From: Parapristionchus giblindavisi
Taxonomy: Eukaryota; Nematoda; Chromadorea; Rhabditida; Diplogasteridae
Direction of reading: 5' to 3'
Length of the DNA stretch: 64,000 bases
Assembly (NCBI GenBank): GCA_943737045.1
Contig: CALSFV010000356.1
Coordinates: 17,501-81,500 of the forward strand
The position numbers and the translations under genes were made by a program. Every line of letters starts with the position of its first letter. Positions within the stretch are counted from its first letter, which is position 1. The notes below the pieces were generated by a model. It was given only the letters and a program-made list of their open reading frames with translations, was not told the DNA's origin and did not search any database. Shown in pieces: positions 1-12,217 of the stretch.

Positions 1-177
1 AATCATTTCAATTTTTTTCGTTAAATTATTGATTTGATGATCTTTGATCTTTGGTTGCGTCAATATTATTATGAAGTCTATTGAAGTGAAGTGATCATTA
101 GCTTTGACTTCATTTCCTTCGTGAATAGAAAGTTAAGTTGAATACCGTGAGAATGAGTATGAAAACGATGGTGAAGA

Positions 178-255
178 AGGGGAGAGGGAGAGGGAGAGGG
201 AGAGAGAGGGAGAGGGAGGGAGAGAGAGAGGGAGAGGGAGAGGGAGGGAGAGAGG
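178..255. repeat. (GAGGGA)n-like purine repeat
   Basis: Imperfect tandem GAGGGA/GAGA units, purine on the plus strand. It lies upstream of the first recognisable RhoGEF exon, probably in an intron of that gene. Positions 1-483 show no exon I can support. Confidence 0.8.
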
Positions 256-483
256 AGAGAATATGGAAAGGGAGGAAGAAAGATGTCGGGAGAGAATAAG
301 GAATGAAATGAAATAGAATATAAATATATGGAATGAGAGTCTTATTGAAGAGATGTAATAAATAAAATATGGAGACTACATTAATATTCATCTACAACAA
401 AAAAAAACGTGTTGCGTTAATAATTTGATATTTACATAAGTAATCCATAATGATCTTTGATCTTTGATCTTTGATCTTTTTAG

Positions 484-3400
484 CATCTTCGACATATGGA
501 TGATCTCAAGAAATATTTAACTGAATTGAAAAACAGAGGCCTTCTACCTGAAATCGATGTTTCCAAGGTATTTTCAGATTATCTCTTATTTCATTTATTT
601 ATTTCTATCCATTTAGGTGTTTTGTAACTATACAGATTTGTATTCGTGTAATCTTTGTTTCTGGAAGAGTGCCATATTGCCAATGTTGAAGAAATCGAGG
701 TACAGTAATCAAAGATTCCATACGAGACCGACAATCATTTATTGATTTTCAGAGATACTGGATCATTACTTGACCCTTTAGAGTTATGGCCTGGTTTTGC
801 GAATATTGTTGGTATGCTCAGTAGAATTAATCAATAGATCGAATCGAACTAATCAATAAATCTCTAGGTTGGTCTGAATATTACATAAAACAACATGTTG
901 AACACGATCGATTATATCTTCAAAGACTATTGAAAGAGAATCATCTATTCAAGGAATTTGTTGAGGTATACTGTACTTTTCGTTGTGAAAGTCTCTAATT
1001 CATATTACTGTAGTGGGCGGAGTCTTTGGATGTGATGAAGAGGTTAAAGTTTGTGGAGACAATATCAACATATCCTATGCAACATATGACACGATATGCA
1101 CTTCTTCTCCAGGTACTGATTACGGTAGATATGAGCAGATTCAAGTTGTAGACAAGAGGCGGGGGGTTTTCTCACTCATTCCGTATCTGTGAAATAGTAA
1201 ATGATTAATGAATATTGTAGGCGGTTCTGAAGAATTCAACGGATGCGGATGAACGACGTTCACTACAAGGAATGATTGATGAGGCTAATGCTGCTACTAA
1301 AAAGTAACCAAGAACACAATTGTTTCAAGTCCTGAAAAGAAAAGAAAGGCAGAAAAACCTTCCCCGTTGTTAGAACCTTCGGACAATTTGTTAGAAACCA
1401 TGGTGGTACCGAGCCAAGACGTGTACTCAATACATAAAGACCGTTGAATAACAAAACCATTAGGCCATATTCTCCTTGCTTTCAGTTGACACTCAAACAA
1501 TGTTATAAAAATTCCGATTTTGGAAATTCAAACTGATTTTCGTGCCATCTTTCTCCTTTCATGTTTAGAGTCGATTTTTTGAGCAATTACGAGAAATGTT
1601 GCTACAAAATAAAATATTAGAGAAATGCAGAGAGATTTTGCCTGACAATTTGAAAAAAAATAGAGAAAATATTCTTTTAAAAAGGTTTTCGTTATTTCGT
1701 TGTTTTGGCTCGCTTACAGTGTCATGTGCATTGATTTTATAATGTCAGGAAAAGGTTTAGTATCTTTACTACTGATCCAGGCTATTACCATGTCTGTATC
1801 AGATTGATCAACTAAGAGATTCAAAGTGGCCAACTCGCTTTTTCGAATATTTTTTAGTTATTTCTTCTTGGTTTGCCCTTTCATCTGTGAAAACAAAATC
1901 GCTGAGTTTGCTTTGCTACCGATAAAAAGCAGATTTTTTTAATTTTCGAATTTTCTCCATTTTTTAAAAATTAATTCAATCGTAACTATCTTCAAACTGA
2001 ACTTTTTACCACATTATTTCCTCCTTTGATTACTGCTGATTTACCCACTTTACACTTATGTTTTTTTTTTGGATTATTTTTGAACGATTTTTTTGTGTCT
2101 GAAATTTCAAAGATTTCAAAGATTTCAAAGATTTCAAAGATTTCAAAGAGTGTCCATACCGAATAAAGTGGAATTAACAGTAATAAATGCAAAGTATTTC
2201 TTTCTGAAAGTAAACAACGTATGCAAATCCTGAACTTAAAGTAAGTTACGATTAATATAATGTTCCAAAAATCGAGAAATTATGAAAATTTTGATGCTAA
2301 AAACGATACGATAATGCTTGGGAGATCCAAAATTGGCATTTTGAAATATATATTTGTTCGAGTCTCATCTCATTGAGAGATAAAGCCTAATGGTTTTGTT
2401 ATTCAACGGTCTTTATGTATAGAGCACACCATGGATTGTTACTCCTAAATGTACTTGTACGGATGGGCTCATAACTTACACAGAAGTTGTGATAAGATAT
2501 AGTTGAAAGATGAATAAACTATTGATTTCAGTTTGAATGTTGAATTGGATAATGATGATCTGAGGAAGAAATTAACGGCCATTATGAATTGTATTGATGG
2601 TTGTGATTATCTCGATGTTGATGATGCTGAAAAGGTTTGAACAATCAATCAATTACTTATCCATATAGGCGAATTTGTTCGTAAAAGAATTCGTTGTGTG
2701 TTCAAAAATGTACTGAAAAAAATGTATAGAAAAAGTTAGTGTGTGCTATCTCTCTCGGATAGAAGAATAATTTAATGTGCTTGCTTTTAAAAAGATAATT
2801 GAAGAATTTGAACAGAGAAAGAGAAACAGATATTTACTCAGTAATTTACTCAGTTCATTGCAATTCAAATGTGCATAAACTAATTAGAATATCCTTTAGA
2901 TCTATTTCTATCGTGGTCCATTCATTAATTTGATCGCTCCCATTCCTCGTCTTCCACATAATTGTCATAGAAGAGTTATACTCAAAGGAGAAGTTAAAGT
3001 TAAAGAAGGAAAAACTGTTCCCAAGGTAGATCATCTACCTCTTTCTCATATCAATTGATATTATCTCTTATATCAATCAATATTATCTCTGATATCAATC
3101 GATATTAACTTTGATATCAATCGATATTAACTTTGATATCAATCGATATTCTAGATGGATATGACATGTTTCATCTTCACTGATATATTTCTCATGTGTC
3201 GATTATCAAAGAAAGGATCAGATAAACTTCGTATATGTCGACCTCCAATGCATATCACTGGAATACATACCGTACCTGCTGAACCTGGTAAGGATTATTG
3301 TAGTTATCGTACTCTCACCCTAGATTACGGTACTGGAATTATACTGTACTGATTTATTATAGCGACTGGATTCTATCTGACATATGGAAATGAATATGGT

Positions 3401-6400
3401 TTGAGTAATATCTTCTTGATAACAACGACGACTGCTGATGATACAAGGTATGGTGTAGTGATGTAATAGTAAATGTCGTCTTTGTGTTATGGTGTAATGA
3501 ATTCATTGTAGACGATGGCTTGAGATGATACAGATGGCGAAGGATGAATTCATGCAATTGACAAAGTCACCAGAAGATCGACGAGTGTAAGTACACCAAA
3601 ACATCTATTCGACGTTTACTAATCTACCGTATTTAGCGGATCTACACGATTATATCTCGATGGTACTGGAAGTGGATCATTCACTTTGGGCTCATCTCAA
3701 TCTGCTGGTTTGTTTAATATTTTTTTTAAATTTTAATATTATTTTTTTTAAATTTAGTTTAAATAAAATCAGTTCGTGATGAGGTAGATGGTGTAACTAC
3801 CGTACTCTTTAGGTATGCTTCCTCCAATGATGCCTATGATGCCTATGATGGCAATGAGTATTCATAGAAAGAGTAGTAGTATGGATAGTCAAGCTGTCGC
3901 TCAACAACAAGCCTACAATGTCCCATGTGAGATTTACTAATTATCGTCCTACTACGAAAAGTGATGGACGACGAATACTAATCATACACCATTTCAGTAT
4001 CGGAACTTCGCAAGGCCGGTGTAGTATGTTCGACAGAACAACTAGATAGAGGTGAGTAGATCAATCAATAAATGACCGTATTCCTCTTGAATCAATCAAT
4101 AATGAATACAGGATTGCATTCAGAAGGTCGTCTTCCTCCTCGAGGTACACAGAAATTGAGTGTGGCATCATGTGTGGGAGCACCGATGTCTACAAGTAAA
4201 TCAAGCATTGATTTACATTTGGCTGTTGCACCTCGACCTGAAAGTCCGGGTCAGTTTATCTTTCATTTTTCATCATTAATATTAAATGAATAAATAAATA
4301 TTTATCGTTTTTTTAAAGCTTAATGGCAGATATAAAAGAAAAAAATGATTGATAGAATGAGTTTGTATTCAGAAAGACGAAGTCGATCACGATCAAATTC
4401 ATCGGGTCCAGAGATTAATGAGAATGGAATAATGAATGGAGATGAAACTATTACAATATCAAAAAGAAGTCGAAGTCCATCACCTATTAGAAGGCATACT
4501 GTAGAATTCAGTGGAAGAAACACTCCTGGTCAGTTTTCTTAAATTAAAAATTTCCAATCAATATATGAAATTTGATTGTAAATATTTAACTAATGTAATT
4601 TGAGGGCGTAATTCACCGTTGGTAACAGGAGGCCGATCAACACCAATTGAATCAATTCGTATTGAATCATCTCGATGTACTCCACGTAGTGAATCTCCAT
4701 CTACTCCTGATATTGATTCTACCTCTCAATCACCTGCTCTACTTGTTACTACTACTGAAGATGAAGAAAGAGATCAAGCCACACCCCCTAATGGTAGATT
4801 AATCAATAAGTGATACAGTATCTAATGAAGTATTGATTAGGTCATCGACGTTTCGAGAAGAGATACCATACATCTGATGGTATTGATGTACCGAAATCGA
4901 AGGGATCCATTCCTGGCGGAATTCTCAAGAGGTATACGGTAGTTTTATTCATTAATTACATTGGTTCATTGAGATTACTGTAGCGTTATAGATTTATTAC
5001 ATCTTCATCTATTACAGATTCTCGTGGAATGTTAGTAGTGCCGTTGGAACAAGTCGAGGAAAGATATCCAGATTAAATGAACAAGTGAGAAATATTTATT
5101 TGATCTTTCATCTCTTGTGAGGTGTTTACATTTGCGAGATGAGATGATTCCGTCTTCGCGTCATATGTGACGGACAGAGTGTGCTGGATTCCAAATGGAA
5201 AACCCTTATTGTGAACATTGGTACTATAAAAGGTTATGGTAGCCAATCATTATTGATCGATGGTTAATGTAACTTCCTAACGTATCCCTAGTGACAATCG
5301 GGATTTTCCACCTGGAACCCAACACACCAAAAAATGCATGTTTACGTAAGGTAACGATATCTTCCGATACGTCGAGCTCCGGTCTCGCAAATGTAACACC
5401 GCATTATATTCATAATTCACAGTGAAAGTTGGGATTAGATGAATCGCACACTACATGGCTTCTCTTATGGCTTATAACTTTTAGAGCTATAAGACTACAG
5501 ATAATCTATCATATAAAGTAGTCATACCTAAGTATCATACTCTTATCAATGATATCTCTTGGATATCAATCAAATCTCCCCATCACATCTATTCCTCCAT
5601 CTATTCCTCATTAGTTTCAGACTCGACGTTCATCTCAATCCTCAACAGCGACGTCATCTGAATCATTTGCCTCTTCTACATCTGGAATATCTACAGCTTC
5701 ATCTCAAATGGAACCAACTATTGATGAGGCACGATTCTGACCTAACTGATGACACAATCGACCATCTTCATCACATCTACCGTAAGCCACATCACGCAGA
5801 GTGAGAGTAGAACGAGAGTAGCACACCACACGCGTTCGTCGAGTGCGTATTGTCTCGTCCGCATTTTATCAATTATTATTTTGTCTTTACTCGTTCGCTA
5901 CAGTATCTCTCACTCTGCAATGTGGCTTTGGTTGGGTGTGATCGTGTGGTGATGTGGTCACAGAAGACGACGTTTCCTAATTGGAAATGTTGTCCACTGC
6001 TTCCTTTCTGTATATCTATTGCTTCTACTTACCAGACTAATCAACAGATACGGTTTCAGTCTTGTTCTCATGTATCAACATTCTGTGTGAATGAACCTGT
6101 CCTTGCATCTACATCATCATCTCAATCCACTTTATCCATTTCATTAGAACATGATACTACAGTAACCTCAGCTGAACCAAGTAAGAGTACTGTAGATTGT
6201 ATTCAATCAATCAATATTCTGATTACAGTAACCAAACAATCACCTCCATTATCAACAACATCAACATCATCTGGAGTTTCATCATCATCTCCTCCTCCTC
6301 CTCTGCCTGATCTACCTCCACCCGCTGCCATTTGTTCATCTCAGGTATACTGTATCCATTCATAATCAATCAATAATCAATCAATATTCAGGCTGCAGCC

Positions 6401-6521
6401 CTTCATTGTAAAAGTGCCGAACTTCTTAAATTTATAATGGATAATCATCTTGAGACTTCGTAAGTGTACCTTTAATCACTTTCATTTTAACTAATCAATA
6501 AATTCATTCAGTGACGTCTGA
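484..6521 (+). CDS. PLEKHG5: RhoGEF of the PLEKHG5 (Syx/Tech) type, 5' end outside the window
   Basis: Guanine-nucleotide exchange factor for Rho GTPases. Exons at 484-567, 617-699, 753-811, 868-965, 1014-1112, 1221-1302 and 2532-2634 splice in phase into the C-terminal part of a DH domain, with motifs such as [20 protein letters not shown] and [15 protein letters not shown]. Exons 2900-3025, 3155-3287, 3363-3447 and 3512-3586 give a PH domain ([15 protein letters not shown], then [14 protein letters not shown]). Later exons (3637-3707, 3813-3926, 3998-4051, 4112-4249, 4373-4528, 4629-4793, 4841-4931, 5018-5084, 5621-5728, 6060-6180, 6229-6344, 6392-6459, 6512-6521) encode a Ser/Pro/Arg-rich tail ending ETSDV, a class I PDZ ligand. 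Human PLEKHG5 also ends in a PDZ ligand (family knowledge). The join 5728/6060 needs a GC donor; without it translation stops at 5740. The 1303-2531 intron contains a transposon. Family assignment is firm; individual splice sites are inferred. Confidence 0.87.
1421..2430. mobile_element. Non-coding DNA transposon with ~45-bp inverted ends, inside a RhoGEF intron
   Basis: The sequence at 1421-1464 is repeated inverted at 2385-2430 (shared core ACATAAAGACCGTTGAATAA). A CCATGGTG word lies just outside each end, suggesting slightly longer ends. No transposase reading frame is visible inside. The interior holds five tandem copies of GATTTCAAA near 2100-2148. Target duplication is not clear, so the exact borders are uncertain. 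Confidence 0.65.
3045..3150. repeat. Intronic ~22-bp tandem repeat
   Basis: About five units of the form CTTTGATATCAATCGATATT almost fill the 128-bp RhoGEF intron 3026-3154. The unit is partly self-complementary (AATATCGATTGATAT). Copies nearest the acceptor are the most alike. Confidence 0.8.
5116..5403. mobile_element. MITE of the TGCGGT-TTACATTTG family
   Basis: Inverted ends GGTGTTTACATTTGCGAGA and (complement of the right end) TGCGGTGTTACATTTGCGAGA bound about 290 bp of non-coding sequence in the RhoGEF intron 5085-5620. The ends resemble those at 44224-44309 and 44729-44954. Confidence 0.6.
5784..5929. mobile_element. Small inverted-repeat element in a RhoGEF intron
   Basis: Left end AAGCCACATCACGCAGAGTG and right end CACTCTGCAATGTGGCTTT are near-perfect inverted copies about 146 bp apart. 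It sits in the 5729-6059 interval that must be removed to keep the RhoGEF frame open, which supports that interval being intronic. No clear target duplication was found. Confidence 0.55.
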
Positions 6522-6797
6522 GATCGATTACGGTAGTTGTAATATGTTATGTGCCAATCGATATTCCAACAGTATTTCATCTGTTTGAAATCTCAGTTTT
6601 CTTATTATAAAAGAATTGTATCGTTCCATCATTCATATTTGTTTGTATTTAGACTTTGGTTCAATTAATATTTAATTCATTTTAATATTATACAATAATC
6701 GTGTCAATTTCTCCCCCCAAATCTGCCTTCTTCATTCATTTCTTTCGATTCGTGTACAGCAATCTGCATAACCTTACCGTGTAACAAGATCGTCCTT

Positions 6798-6975
6798 CCA
6801 TCTGACCTACCGTACCCCTTCCACATACCGTATCCATTGACCTACCGTACCCCTTCCACATACTGTATCCATCTGACCTACCGCACCCCTTCCACATACC
6901 GTATCCATTGACCTACCGTACCCCTTCCACATACCGTATCCATCTGACCTACCGTACCCCTTCCACATACCGCAT
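6798..6975. repeat. Minisatellite with alternating 36/35-bp units
   Basis: Five units in the order A-B-A-B-A. Both contain CTACCGTACCCCTTCCACAT; A begins CCATCTGACC (36 bp) and B begins CCATTGACC (35 bp). The array is therefore 2.5 copies of a 71-bp dimer, with only a few substitutions. Confidence 0.92.
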
Positions 6976-7353
6976 CCATTGTATATCCCTGTCTCGCCAT
7001 CCATTACCGTTGTCTTTGACTGTATTGATCGTGTGATTACTGTATCCTTAAAGGATACGGTACAATATCTGTAGGAAAGAAATGCGAAAGATTGTGTTAT
7101 TTGTGCCATAGCCCATTTCATCTACTTTCAATCTTTATTCTTTTTTTATATTTCCTATGAATTAATCAAAGATCCATAGATATTAATAAGGGCCACTTCT
7201 TCTATACAAAGTATATGTGCCTATCCAATTCATCCAAACAAATTATGTGCCAATTATAAATAAAGATATATTATTGTTAATTAGTTCGATCAATATATTT
7301 ACATTAGTAATACATTGTGCAACATAAACACTTTAAGCTGTATACATAGTTAG

Positions 7354-7832
7354 CAGGGCTGGGTTTTTGTGTTTTGTGTTTTTCGACGTCTTGAACACAC
7401 ATCTTTTGTGTTAAAATTTTGTGTAAAAAAGACACAAAACAACACAAAAAATCTCCGATTTTCTGATTTTACAAGATTTTATGCAAGAAAATCGATGATA
7501 TTAGTCGATCCGTATAGTACAATTTTATCTTCAAAATTGTAAGTTTTACAACAATTGGAAAATTTTAATCTTCTTAGAATTTCATTTTATCAGTAATTTG
7601 AAGCTCATTATATCGTTCAGCAGAATACCAAACTCATGTGTTTTTGAGTCGCTGTTCATTTTTTGAATTTGTGTTACATGTAGTTTTGTTCAAGTTGAAG
7701 TTCTATATCGAAAAATACCTTTTTTTATTAGCAATATGCTCAAATTTAGAGAAAAGAAGTGTTTTTTGTGTTTCTTGTACACAAAAATTTATTGTGTTTT
7801 TGTGTACACAATAGTTTTGTGTCCCAGTCTTG
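7354..7832. mobile_element. hAT-type non-autonomous element, CAGGGCTG ends
   Basis: Begins CAGGGCTGGG and ends CCCAGTCTTG. It is flanked by ATAGTTAG (7346-7353) and ATAGTCAG (7833-7840), a 7-of-8 match to an 8-bp target duplication. The interior is AT-rich with repeated TTTTGTGTT and no coding frame. The first eight bases match the element at 51770. Confidence 0.72.
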
Positions 7833-8070
7833 ATAGTCAGCTATGATCATACTTATTCATTGCTTCATCGACCTTCAAGACCATGTGTGTGTCCACACAA
7901 AAAAAACCCGAATTAAAAAGGTTTTCTGAAAATAGTGGCGGCAATAAAGTTGTGTTTGCTCTCTAAAGACATCTATGTATATTAGAATATATGTTGTAAT
8001 GATAGTATTTGGAGTTTTCATGTGAAATCAAAAGGGATCTCCAGAAAGCCATGTGTTTAGAGTTATTTAA

Positions 8071-9552
8071 GACAACGGCTCAGTGAGATTCCAGGTAGTG
8101 CCGGACATCGACCTCACCGATTTGGCTCAAAATTTTTTTGTGGATACCCCCATGAGCCCCTATCTTCAAATGGGTATTCATTAGGGCTTGATCCTTGAAA
8201 CACAGAAGTGGCGGGTTCTCGAAATTTGAAAACTCGATTTTCACCAAAAAAAAAATTTAGCCACCTAGGACCAATGTTAGTGTCGATTAATTATAAGTAT
8301 AAATAGACAACAAAAACTGGCTATATGACGGTCCGGAGATCCGATCGTAAACTGATTTTTTTACGTTCTCAAGACATTCTAAAATTAATTAAAATTTTAA
8401 AACAAAAAACGGCAGCCTAATTTTTGACTCATTTTATAGAGCAAAAAATTCCGCGTCGAATGAGGCAAAAAAATAAAAAATCGATCGACCCGTGTTTTGA
8501 GATAAATGAACCTGAACATGACCCGAAAAAATTTTTGTTTTCAAACCCCCTCTTGTTTGTACTCATATTGAAGAACTATTTGAGTAGAACAACTTTCATG
8601 TTGAACATTTTGTCTGAAACTCATGTACAAGAGAAATACATGAATTAAGATTTATTGAATCCAAATCTTTTTTATCGCTTGTATCTTGAGAACAAACGAC
8701 TTTCATAGAATACGACCAACATAAAAAATGATGTACTCGACGAGTTCTTTAAAATGAGTATAACCATGACAAGGTTTCGACAACTTTTTTTTCATGACCA
8801 CTTTAGAGGCCATGTTTTTCAGAATAGGGGCCAACAATTTTTTTTCGTTAAACAACAAATTAAGTATGGATTTTTGAGTTCTACAATATAGGCGTAATCA
8901 CATGTGCACAAAAAATATTTTACTTTCGATTTACTCTAAATTGACTGAAAAACTGTGAGAATAAATTATACTCAAGTATTTCTCTTGTACATGAGTTTCA
9001 GACAAAACGTTCAACATGAAAGTTGTTCTACTCGACGAGTTCTTCAATATGAGTATAAACATGAGGGGGTTTGAAAACAAAAAAAAATTCGGGTCGTCTT
9101 CAGGTTCATTTATCTCAAAACATGGGTCGATCGATTTTTTATTTTTTTGCCTCATTCGACGCGGAATTTTTTGCTCTATAAAATGAGGCAAAAAATAGGC
9201 TGCCGTTTTTTGTTTTATAATTTTAAATATTTTTAGAATGTTTTGAGAAGGTAAAAAATCAGTTTGCGATCGGATCTCCGGACCGTGGTATAGCCAGTTT
9301 TTATTATCTATTTATACATATAATTAATCGACACTAACATTGATACTAGGTCGTTCCATTTTTTATTGGTGAAAATCGAGTTTTCAAATTTCGAGAATCC
9401 GCCACTTCTGTGTTTCAAGGACCCAGCCCTAATGAATACCCATTTGGTGATGGGGGGTCATGGGGGTATCCACAAAAAAAATTTGAGCCAAATCGGTGAG
9501 GTCGATGTCCGGGGTCAGTGGCTCAACCCTCGAATCTTACTGAGCCGGTGTC
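8071..9552. mobile_element. TTAA-flanked foldback element, 1.48 kb
   Basis: Flanked by TTAA on both sides (8067-8070, 9553-9556). Ends GACAACGGCTCAGTGAGATT and, inverted, GACACCGGCTCAGTAAGATT. The arms extend about 600 bp each (8071 to about 8660, and about 8930 to 9552) around a ~290-bp loop. There is no transposase. TTAA targets are typical of piggyBac-like elements (established), so a piggyBac-mobilised foldback is the likely class (inference). Confidence 0.85.
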
Positions 9553-10104
9553 TTAATCTTCTCAGATTTGTTTTTGGAGCATAAGTCATAGTTCATCTTT
9601 ATGATGTTTCTAAACCAACTATTATGAATTTCTTCATCATTGAATATACAAATATTGGATATCTATGCAACATTGATCTGATGGAAAATAACTGTCTATA
9701 TCGTTAGATGATTTCGCCAACTACCTATAATCTTGTGTAGAAAATTTCAAAAGTTCAATTTCGATTTTCTTAAAAGACTCACTTTCTGTAAACGGATTTG
9801 TTATCAGCGTCGAAATCTGTCTCTAGAGATAGTATGGCCTTCTCAAAATACCACGATCCATACCATACATATCAGTGGATTCATATAAATGATAGACATG
9901 GAATTATTGAAATCTTCCATAAACAATACATGAATAGTGTTAAAAGATAAGAAATGAAAGTGAAATTACTCTAGATGAAGTACATTAACCTCTTATCCTT
10001 TTCTAATACATTTTCCTTTCTCTAATCTCAATCAATCCTATACTCCTTTATCTTCCTCTGACCTCTTGTCCTATACTTATTCATTTATTCAATCAATACT
10101 TTAG

Positions 10105-12045
10105 ATGTATCGATTACTAGATGCATTTACTCGATATTGTTTATGGAACTATAAATCAATAATAGTTCGTCTTCTTCTTGTTTACGTTATTCTTTATCCA
10201 ATCATTGTATTCTATTCAATATTCGGAATATTTGGTCAAAAACGTCTTTTGTACGGAAAAGTAAGTTATATTTTTTGGAAAAAAAAATAATAATGTCAAT
10301 TAAAATATTAAATTGAAGGAACTAAGTTATGGTCCTCTTGTGAAGAATAAAGGGGAACCAAATAATTTAATTGGAAAGGTAATTATCAAATTTATATTAA
10401 AGATATAAAATGAATATAGACAATCCAAGCTCCTTTTGCATCTTTTCTTCGTCCATAGTATTTTATGTTAACTTATTTTCAATGCTACAACATTCCTTAT
10501 GACGTTTTCTTCCCGATCATGTTGACAAATATGTGAAATATAATTCAGGATGTTCCATCATTTCAATATGCTATGGGACGAATGGGATTTATTGATTTGC
10601 CTATCACATTTGAAGAATATAAAAGAGAATCTGAAAAAGTCGAGAATTTTCTATTGAATAACGAAGAAGTTGAGGTGGGGAATGACAATTCAATTATATT
10701 CCTCACCTTCAATTACAGAATATAATGAATAATGCTGAAGATATGATGAATGATATGATCTTTGATCTTAATGACAAACCATTCATATACGTTACTATTG
10801 TCAATCAATCATTTCGAGAAATCATGATGAATTGGCTGTGTAATGTTCAAATATTCGATGTAATTTATATTAACTATTTTCTGATCAATGAGTATTCAAT
10901 TTCAGACAATTCTTGACAGAACTTTGATTATAGCTACGACTAAATATATTTGTGATAGGATACAAGAAGAATATAGTGAGGTACTATACAATTCATTATT
11001 TTATTTATATTTATATTCTATTTATAGGTAACATGTCTAGTTATATCAGTCCCTTTGTCATTCAATAAAGACTTCGAAGATCAACCAATTCATCGAAGGA
11101 TATTCACTTCATTTCGAATCAATATCATGAAACGATTGGCACAGGTTATTTTCATCTTATTTCAATAATCAATATTTTAATTAAAGAAATCAATACCATT
11201 TGTATTCTTTGAAAGTGATTCAATATGGTTTCGTGATCCATCTGATCTATTTACTAATATGACATTGATTGATAATATTGATATAGCAGTTGGTGCCAGT
11301 TCTGATATAACTCATGTAAGATTACTCTTTCAACCATAATATAATCTATGCATTTTGTAGCGCAAACCCTACTCTTCTGATCCTTTGATGATTTTTCCAA
11401 CAAATAAATCGATATTGTTTCTGGAGGAATCGATTCGATTAATTGATCAAGGGGTTGAACAATACCATCATGTAATCATTGCAATACAACTTTTGCTTAT
11501 CATTGATTATATTCAGGATGTGATCAATAATTTATGTCTCTCTCAATTTAACAATATGGTATGTCAATTGTTCTATTGGAATGATATTGCTGATGGTAGA
11601 TGGTAAGAAATAAATCAATAATTAAAATAATTTATTTTTAAAGGTTCGAATATGGAGACAGAGAACGTTCTGTTTACAAGCCCTATATTGTGAATAATAA
11701 TTTGAAACAAGAGGTTGAAGATAAGGTATTAATTATGTTGTCATTCAATACTCAAAGATCACTCATCTAATACTAACTAATGATGAGTAGCTTCAATATA
11801 TGTTAATAAAAATGTCTATTGAGATGGCTCGATTGATAATGAATAAGATGTGGATGATGAATAGAACGAAATGTGATACAAAGATAAGAAAAGAATTGAT
11901 AATGAAATATGGAGACAAAGATATTTTCAAAACGAAGAGAAATATGACAAAGCCGAATATGCTACACAAAAATATATTTACTCGAGCATGGGCTGATTTC
12001 AAATGGAATTTTGGAAGATTCATTCGGAAGTTTAAAATTTTTTAA
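10105..12045 (+). CDS. Type II membrane nucleotide-diphospho-sugar transferase, paralogue 1
   Basis: Eleven exons (10105-10260, 10319-10378, 10549-10674, 10719-10859, 10906-10980, 11028-11144, 11187-11315, 11361-11471, 11517-11602, 11644-11725, 11791-12045) splice in phase to 445 residues. A short basic N-terminus is followed by one membrane segment (about residues 20-42, IIVRLLLVYVILYPIIVFYS), typical of Golgi type II glycosyltransferases. The core FVFFESDSIWFRDPSDLF fits the DXD-like metal/sugar-nucleotide site of the Nucleotid_trans (PF03407-type) family. The substrate is unknown. The start ATG directly follows CTTTAG, compatible with trans-splicing. The closest relative in the window is the gene at 19250-21246. 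The C-terminus is longer and more basic than in that paralogue. Confidence 0.85.
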
Positions 12046-12217
12046 TTGTTTTCCATTATTTTATAATTTAATCGTATAGAATGACGGGTCGTATAAACGG
12101 TTATTTTTCATATCATAAAGTGAACTTCTTAAACAATAAGTAAGCACATATACATGATGATAACTGTTGATATATCAAAATGAAGTTTATCATTATAAGA
12201 AAGATAAACAATTATCC

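Larger units (their letters stand above)
6522..10104. other. Gene-free interval with repeats
   Basis: Contains the RhoGEF 3' flank, a minisatellite (6798-6975), a hAT-type element (7354-7832) and a foldback element (8071-9552). I see no supported gene. Open frames around 8424-8648 and 8931-9191 mirror each other because they lie in the arms of the foldback. Confidence 0.7.

Noticed and set aside
8424..9191. Two similar open frames on opposite strands (about 74 and 86 codons)
   Set aside because: They are mirror copies in the arms of the 8071-9552 foldback; similarity comes from the palindrome, with no family match, start context or introns.
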